Shown in pieces: positions 58,001-64,000 of a stretch of DNA of 64,000 bases. The notes beneath the pieces were generated by a model. The model saw nothing but the letters and a program-made list of their open reading frames with translations, searched no databases and had not been told where the DNA came from. Position 1 is the stretch's first letter. Every line of letters starts with the position of its first letter. Source of the stretch: Parasponia andersonii (taxonomy: Eukaryota > Streptophyta > Magnoliopsida > Rosales > Cannabaceae). The stretch lies in the NCBI GenBank assembly GCA_002914805.1, contig JXTB01000016.1, forward strand, positions 525,985-589,984. The letters run 5' to 3'. The translations under genes and the position numbers were made by a program.

Positions 58001-59368
58001 TAGACGGATTTTTCTCCCTGGTATTATTAGTTGTCCACTTGTTTTGGTACTTATATTGTCTTTACTATGTAGGCTGCAGCTGCTTTTGAAACCGTCAGAG
58101 ACATAACTGTGGCTTCAAATCTTATAGGAGATATGAGTGGCGCTACCCTTGATGACCTATTGTCTGATAGATACAATAAATTGGACTGCTCAATATCACC
58201 GCTGGGGAAAGAGACTGATGACTACAAGATGATCTTGAACTACCTGGAAAAGACCTATGAACCTGTTAAAGTTGGTGATACTGTAAGCAACTGAAACTTT
58301 CTAAGGGGAGCTTGTATCCTACAATGAATAGAGACATTCTAAATGCTCTCACACTTTCCAGGAATATGGGGTTTCTGTAGATAACATATTTGTAGTGGAA
58401 TCCAAGGCCTGTGCTTCTCTTGAAGACATAAAGAAACTACCAAACAAAGTCCTCTTATGGTGTGGTAAGATTTTCGCTCGACGTTGCGTCTAGTGTGCTT
58501 GCCTCCCAACGCTGTGTGTAAAGAAGATGTTTATCTGTAAATCCAGTTTCTAAGGGTTCTTTATTGGTCAGGTTCAAGAAGCTCCAACATGTTGAGGCAC
58601 CTGCATAAGGGGTTCTTGCCAGCAGTATGCTCTCTCCCTGTTCCAGGATATATGGTATTTCTCCGTCCTTTTTCCTCTTTTTCCTACCAACTTGTCTCCG
58701 TTTCGGAGCACCCCTCCAACCCCCAACCCCTCTTCGCCCTCCCTCCCTCTTCTTTTGGTATGGATTTCTGGTAGTGGACTGATCATAAAATACTGTCCCA
58801 GTTTGGCAGAGCTATAGTTTGTTCTGATGCTGCTGCAGAAGCAGCTAGGTATGGGTTTACTGCAGTGGATAGGCCAGAAGGATTCTTGGTTTTGGCTGTA
58901 GCTTCTCTAGGAAATGAAATTACAGAGTTGAAGAACCCACCGGAGGTAAACTATTTTTGTCCCCAAATTCGTCTTCAATTTAAATGATGAAGTATGGTAA
59001 CTAGTCATAATCCTTGGTTGCAGGATACGAATCCCTTGGAAGACAAAAAGGTTGGGGTTAAGGGTTTAGGCAGGAAAAAAACGGATGAATCAGAGCACCT
59101 CAATTGGGAAGGAGATATCAAAGTCCCTTGTGGGCATTTGGTCCCTTCAGAACATAAAGATAGTCCTCTTGAGTACAACGAATATGCTGTCTATGACCCA
59201 TGTCAGGTACCGGCAAATCTTTGACAAAATGACTACTGTAGTTGGTTAACTAGGACTTCGATCTTTCTTCTTTTGACTGCTCTCTTATCTCTTTTGTAGG
59301 TATCAATAAGGTTTTTGGTGGCGATTAAGTTTGAAGAGAAGGATGTTGTGATAGACACGGAAGAGTGA
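55090..59368 (+). CDS. PARP3: Poly(ADP-ribose) polymerase 3-like protein (PARP3), complete
   Basis: Eighteen coding exons: 55090-55095, 55223-55518, 55779-55974, 56059-56172, 56268-56325, 56408-56477, 56626-56800, 56894-57027, 57135-57372, 57463-57590, 57676-57752, 57834-57994, 58073-58282, 58362-58464, 58572-58654, 58802-58945, 59024-59206 and 59300-59368. They join into 814 codons without a stop, matching the family length. Domains are a basic head; PADR1 zinc-binding site with C113, C116, C129 and C139; BRCT (about 187-275); WGR (about 310-420, ending KKIQKKP); PARP regulatory domain (about 430-560); and catalytic domain (about 620-814). The usual His-Tyr-Glu triad reads Cys655 (LLWCGS), Val689 (AIVCSD) and Glu784 (YNEY). 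This is known for plant PARP3, which is nuclear and linked to seed storage and germination, and it argues against polymer synthesis. All introns are GT-AG except intron 11. Confidence 0.95.
57753..57833 (+). other. GC-AG intron of PARP3 (intron 11)
   Basis: The donor reads AGAT|GCAAGA and the acceptor TCTCTTCAG|GCGAGG. Only this splice joins T|GC into a Cys codon and continues with GAG GAG GTC (CEEVLQDFVE), as in the family. No in-frame GT donor is available nearby. GC-AG introns are a minor class of U2-type introns. Confidence 0.82.
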
Positions 59369-61380
59369 AGAATATATACCAGAAGGGAGCTACGAGGGAA
59401 AAGAACGGAGAAAAATATGGCTGCCCGTTGGTCTTTTTGCCTCCTTTTTTCGTTTACTTTTGTACGAGGGAGATAACGAAACCTGGGTTTTGAGCCTTTT
59501 GTATAAAGCTTTATGTAAGAGGGTGTTGATGGCCTTTTGTTGTACATAGTATATCATCATTAACCATCAACTCTTTGGTGAATACCTTTCGTCTCCTTTG
59601 GGTACTATTCTCTTTCATGTGCATGGAAGCTTAGGTGAATCGTAAATCATGCGAGTAAGAGCAGCCTTTTAAATCTCAGAAAGTTGGAGAGAATTCTATA
59701 AGAAGAAAAAGGGTAACAAAACTAGAATATGCCATAGTGATCTCTAGAGGCTGCATGTACCATACACCAAACAAGTTTGTCCGAGTATTATTCTAGGCAG
59801 ACTGACTGTGTAGTTAGAAGACGCTGGATTCAAATATTTAGGACACTGGTTTTTTTCCTCCCCTTCATTCTGGGCTGCTAAAGGATATTCTGTTTTCTTT
59901 ATTCTTTTCTTTCCTTCTTTTTTTTCTTTTGCAACAAAACTTCTTGAGCAGAGGAGAGGTAGTGTTTACCGTTCAGGGTGTGGGCTTTAGATCTCTCTAC
60001 GCAAATCCATCCAGCCTTGCATGCAGCAGACCGCGTACCTTCCGAGGTCCACAGCATACATACGTAACTAACTTCGAGAAACCTGTCCTGGTACAATGAT
60101 AAGTCTGGTCTGGATTCCGTTAAAACCGGATGTAAAAAAGATATATCAAATACATAACTTGATTAGCCAAAGCACAAAAGGATAAATTTTTGAAGAAATT
60201 TCTTGTCATTGATTTTTAAATAGCTTTTGAACATTGGTTACACCGAGATATGGGCCCTACATATCACCTTGCAACCTGGCTTCGGAGGGGTGAAACCTTG
60301 TTACACAACTTGGACCATTTGTTTCAGATCAAGAGTGTCACAGGACTGTAACTAGACCCAAGAGAGAATACAGCAAATGCAAATTGCTCACACTCCTGAA
60401 GAGACGGTATATTTTCTGGAGTATGACACTTAGAATGCATCAATCACAGTTCTGGATGAACCGAACAACCAGAGACATTTATGTTATCACAGAAATTAAG
60501 ACCACTAAATTGGTTATGGACACCAGAGCAAAGAGAACTTTTCCAAGTTAGACCTGATGTTATAGGAGCTGGTCATAAATCTCTCTTCGTTTTGGAGCGG
60601 GGACATAGTGATTTAGTATCTATCTCAAATACAACATTTTGGCCAAAACCCTGGGTTGAATTTAACAGACACCTTCCGACGGTTATGCCTTCAGAATTAT
60701 TGTTTAGCTAAGTTGCTCTACCAACTAAAGGGCATGAGTTTGAACCCAACTAGAAGTACCTATTTATAGCAATCTATCTTTAGAAACCAGTCCCAGGCAG
60801 CATCATCTACGACTAGTGGTATGGATAAAGTTGGCGTGTTTAGCATTACTCGCACAAAAAGTGGAATGCAAATTGAAGAAATAGCAATGTTATGCGTTTC
60901 ATGAGGTTTTGCAGTAAATGTCTTCAATCATTACAAGACTTTTCAACTGGATTTACGTGTTATCAATCATATATTCCCATATTAATCATATATTCCAATA
61001 TTCGGTTCCAAAGGAATACATAAGACTCTACAGACAAGCCGGAGTTTGCTGTGTGTAAAACAGTGATGTCACGTGATAATGTAAATTATGCACAGAAACT
61101 TTGGAGAAGATAATACAAAAGAAATCATGATCTTACAAAGTAAATGAGAACCAGATTCACAGAATCGAACTTTACACTTGGTATTACCCTGAAACTATCT
61201 TTGATAGTACAAGGTCAAAAATATGAAACTTCCAAACAATTGTACCCCTTTTAACTGTTCCATTTGGCATGAAACCATTGTAACATGAGGAAGGCAGTAT
61301 AAGCAATCTAAACCTGGCCAATAAATGAATTAATACCACTAAATAACGAACAATCGTACTGCCAAAAAAAAGGGTCATTG
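59369..61380. other. Region between PARP3 and GALT29A-like genes (3' ends converge)
   Basis: The two genes converge, so this holds both 3' untranslated regions. A 76-residue open frame at 60481-60711 has no recognisable family. A tRNA-like box B (GAGTTTGAACCCAAC, near 60737) suggests a SINE scrap. No other gene was seen. Confidence 0.5.
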
Positions 61381-62565
61381 TCATTGATACACAGCCACAG
61401 GAGGAATCCTGAAAGTTCGGGGGATGAACGGTATTACCTGAGGGCTCTCAACCAAATCATGATAAAACGCATACTCTGCTTCATAATCATGCAAATGGAG
61501 CTCAGCCTTCTGGTTTGTATGATAATGATGCTTAGCTAACTCCGACTTCCCGAACCCGAAAATGCTGACTCTATCACAAATCCCCAAAGCCATCATTACA
61601 GCTTGCATCCCAGAAGAGTAATGAAAGAAAGCACCATCATGGGCAGGTCCCCATTCTTCCAAGGATTTCCCTTTTTCCTCAGCAAACAGTTTCAAAGAGT
61701 AGTACTTCACAACACGAGAACACAACACATCGAACCGAGGATCAGTAATGAGTAAAGGCGCTTTATGGGACGAGTTACAAACCGTATAATCCAAGAAATG
61801 CAATGGTTGACAAATATACATAATCAATGGAACTTTTTCACCGTAAGGATGACAAAAGCAACTCTCTCTCCTAGCACAAAGATGGAGAATGTTACTATTC
61901 ACAAACGAAATGCTCGTTTTCGACCCGACTTTGGCCTCGTAACTCTCAGTTCTAGCGTTGTTTAATCGAATCACCACCTCATGACTATCAATCAGCTGAC
62001 CGTAATCACTTTTCAGCAAAATCCCACTATTCCCCACGACCGCACACGACGAGTACCGGTCGTCGGAACCCGCCAAACCATTGCGCTGGTCAATCGGATG
62101 CTTAACCAGACGTACCAACTCGGTCATGATTTCTGGTTGATAGCTCTTGCTTCTTGACCAATCGTGTAAGACCCTTCTGAAACTCAACCAATGGCGATAG
62201 AAATTCGGGGACCGGAGCAACAATGGCACCCCTTTTGAGGTCCTCGCTCGAAAATCTCGGTGGTTGAATCGTCGCCACCGAGTGAAGGCCTTGTACCGCC
62301 CAAGGCTATCGAAGTTACCCTCCAACAATTGATCAATCTCCTGCTTCGACTGAGCTTCACCTAAGTCAATGGCAGCGTATTTGAGCAATGTTTCGTTGAA
62401 AACCGGCTCCGGAGGCGTTTGCACCAGCGTACTACTTTCAAACCCGATCGAACCTTGGCCGAAGCCGCCGCCGCCGCCGCCACGAACCGCGGTTCGGCAG
62501 CTGAGCGTGGCGGCCAAGACGATGAGGAGCAGAATGGAGAAGAGGGGTCGGACCGAACGCTTCAT
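61381..62565 (-). CDS. GALT29A: GT29 sialyltransferase-like glycosyltransferase (GALT29A-like)
   Basis: A single exon encodes 394 residues from [10 protein letters not shown]. It is a type II Golgi protein: short basic tail, membrane anchor at about residues 7-22 ([15 protein letters not shown]), a Gly-rich stem (29-34), then the catalytic domain. Sialylmotif L lies at about 173-223 ([28 protein letters not shown]), motif S at about 315-338 ([16 protein letters not shown]) and motif VS at about 347-363 ([18 protein letters not shown]). Plants make little or no sialic acid. The Arabidopsis homologue GALT29A is reported as a beta-1,6-galactosyltransferase acting on arabinogalactan-protein glycans. 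An in-frame ATG at 62685 would add 40 residues; I prefer 62565 because it matches the family start and places the anchor at the N-terminus. The frame is intact. Confidence 0.92.
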   Translation of the reverse strand: MKRSVRPLFSILLLIVLAATLSCRTAVRGGGGGGFGQGSIGFESSTLVQTPPEPVFNETLLKYAAIDLGEAQSKQEIDQLLEGNFDSLGRYKAFTRWRRFNHRDFRARTSKGVPLLLRSPNFYRHWLSFRRVLHDWSRSKSYQPEIMTELVRLVKHPIDQRNGLAGSDDRYSSCAVVGNSGILLKSDYGQLIDSHEVVIRLNNARTESYEAKVGSKTSISFVNSNILHLCARRESCFCHPYGEKVPLIMYICQPLHFLDYTVCNSSHKAPLLITDPRFDVLCSRVVKYYSLKLFAEEKGKSLEEWGPAHDGAFFHYSSGMQAVMMALGICDRVSIFGFGKSELAKHHYHTNQKAELHLHDYEAEYAFYHDLVESPQVIPFIPRTFRIPPVAVYQ

Positions 62566-62993
62566 CGGCGAAACAAAATCGCCGAAAGGGTTAATGGGTA
62601 TTGCTAAATATGGCCACAGATAGAGCCTACAGATCTTGAATCTGTTTGAATCAGATCCATCTTCATCCCCAAGAGCTTTTGGCATAAGTTTTAAAAAAAA
62701 AAAAAAAGAGTCGAAACCCAGATTTGAAAGTAGGATCTTCTTGAGATTAAGCCAGATTCGAACGGGGGAGTATCTCAGTTGAAGCTAGAGTGAAGTGGGT
62801 TTAGGAGGAATTCGGCCATGATTGAAGGAGGAAGCTCAAAAAGGTATGCGAAAAACAGATCTTGGAGTGGACTGAGAAACGAGAAACGAGAATGGAGGTC
62901 GAAATTTCTTGACCCAAAACCAAAAAAAGGCTCAAAAATGGAAAAGAAACATGAATCGAACGCTAGGATCTTGGGAAAAGAAAAGAAAAATAA

Positions 62994-62997
<4 letters not shown>

Positions 62998-63031
<34 letters not shown>
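62998..63031. repeat. TA microsatellite
   Basis: An (AT)n run of about 34 bases, close to a short (GT)n run at 63065-63080. Confidence 0.92.
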
Positions 63032-63035
<4 letters not shown>

Positions 63036-63132
63036 GTTTGAAGCAGTGGTGGTTGTCCGATCTCTGTGTGTGTGTGTGTTTTTTCGGGGGAAAATAATGT
63101 GTGTTACAGTTAAAGTGGCGCAAAACAATTGT

Positions 63133-63141
63133 NNNNNNNNN
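63133..63141. other. Assembly gap (9 N)
   Basis: Nine unresolved bases lie in the GALT29A-like promoter, close to two microsatellites. Confidence 0.98.
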
Positions 63142-63350
63142 AATGCAGTGTGGTTTTGTGCATTAAACACATGCACTTGTATTGTGTTGGCACACACTTG
63201 GCTTCGGCTGTGTGAGGCTCAGACCTCGGCTCTGAGATGTAGTAAGCCGTATGGGATTATATAGGACGCTTCGCGGGATAAACTTTAATGGTGTGGTGGA
63301 GACTGGAGTAAGTGCGATCTGTGGTGGGGTCCTTATAAATTGGATTTTCT

Positions 63351-64000
63351 TCATTGGTTTTTTTTTTTTTATTTTTTTATTTTTTCATGCTAGTAGTGTC
63401 AAAACGTGAGTGGCACGAACAATTCTTGATTAGTATCCAACTGTTTTCGGTTATTCATGATGATTAGTTATTTTCAAAAAAAAGAAAAAAAAAACAATAA
63501 TAATAAGTGGTTTGAAAAAGTATATGTTTAAAATTAAATCATATACGATTTTTCTGGTATAATTTTAATTGAAAACATGCTGAAAAAAATTAAGAAATAT
63601 TATAATAACAATATTTTCAGGATAAATCTAAAAATAAATTAAATTTGAACTGTTCAATATGTATACGTTCGTAGCATAGTTAGCCATTTTACATATAATA
63701 TTTGTATTACATTATAATATTTGTCATGAGGTGTGCCTCACCCATCTGCCATCAAAGGCTTTGCCATCACTTGGAATTTCAACCCTAATTCCTTAGGCTT
63801 CTTCTTCTTCTAAGTCTCCAATCACTGCTTGTCTTGGAATCTTGATTGTCCCGTTGTTGATCCTCATTCAGGTCACGCAATCTAGCATCAAGATTCGATT
63901 GTGTGGGTCGAATATGCATCTAAATAGAGAGAGAAGAAAGTTAGTGTGTGTTCTGTTTAGAGAGAGAACTATTTCGACATACGAAATATTAGAAGGGGAT
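63351..64000. other. Intergenic, no recognised gene
   Basis: AT-rich sequence to about 63720, then a less AT-rich block (63725-63930) with a short open stretch on the minus strand. It might be the edge of another gene or repeat beyond the window, but I cannot identify it. Confidence 0.4.

Larger units (their letters stand above)
62566..63350 (-). promoter_or_regulatory. GALT29A-like 5' leader and promoter region
   Basis: Upstream of the start are an in-frame upstream ATG (62685), a poly-A run (62694-62707 on the plus strand), a TA microsatellite (62998-63031), a GT run (63065-63080) and a 9-base gap of N at 63133-63141. The open frames crossing this area are simple-sequence artefacts. Confidence 0.45.

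Noticed and set aside
60481-60711. 76-residue open frame downstream of PARP3
   Set aside because: No recognisable family, no conserved motif, and it lies in the shared 3' region of two converging genes.
62566-62685. 40-residue N-terminal extension of the GALT29A-like protein from the upstream ATG
   Set aside because: The extension would move the membrane anchor away from the N-terminus and does not match the family start as I know it; kept only as an alternative.
62818-63264. 148-residue plus-strand open frame in the GALT29A-like promoter
   Set aside because: It crosses TA and GT microsatellites and a run of N and has no recognisable domain; it is a simple-sequence artefact.

Overview
This window is plant nuclear DNA, most likely from a eudicot. 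It is AT-rich, has three intron-bearing or single-exon genes with clear angiosperm relatives, and is filled with plant-type Ty1/copia, Ty3/gypsy, LINE, CACTA and MITE sequences plus many TA microsatellites. I cannot name the species from sequence alone.

Layout. Positions 1-3017 are AT-rich and end in what looks like a CACTA-type terminus. Positions 3018-33936 are a dense nest of transposable elements. A plant L1-type LINE (copy A, 3018-4618; copy B starting at 6175) is split by a Ty1/copia element (7183-12155). It is split again by a non-coding LTR element on the minus strand (12856-20937), and that element is itself split by a 3,975-bp TG...CA insertion (13347-17321). Removing each insertion together with one copy of its target duplication restores the LINE reading frame across the junction, so the order of events can be read. 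To the right, a 44-bp-TIR MITE (21714-33927) carries a roughly 12-kb Ty3/gypsy element of the Tat lineage on the minus strand (21918-33883). That element has gag, RT, two RNase H domains, an integrase, an antisense spliced accessory ORF on the plus strand, and three separate tandem-repeat arrays between the converging 3' ends of pol and the antisense ORF.

Positions 34000-38700 are mostly intergenic with one further MITE (35118-35704). Three host genes follow: a WIP-type C2H2 zinc-finger gene (38763-41922, two exons, plus strand; probably WIP3), a complete 18-exon PARP3 gene (55090-59368, plus strand, 814 codons, one GC-AG intron), and a single-exon GT29 sialyltransferase-like gene, GALT29A-like (61381-62565, minus strand). 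Between the first two lie LTR-like remnants, a LINE RNase H scrap and a truncated CACTA transposon.

The three genes do not form a pathway: one is a transcription factor, one a nuclear PARP-family protein with a degenerate catalytic triad, and one a Golgi glycosyltransferase. From memory, WIP3 and GALT29A are immediate neighbours in Arabidopsis, so part of this order appears to be ancestral. The most interesting material is in the Tat element (spliced antisense ORF, satellite-like arrays) and in the legible insertion history of the nest.
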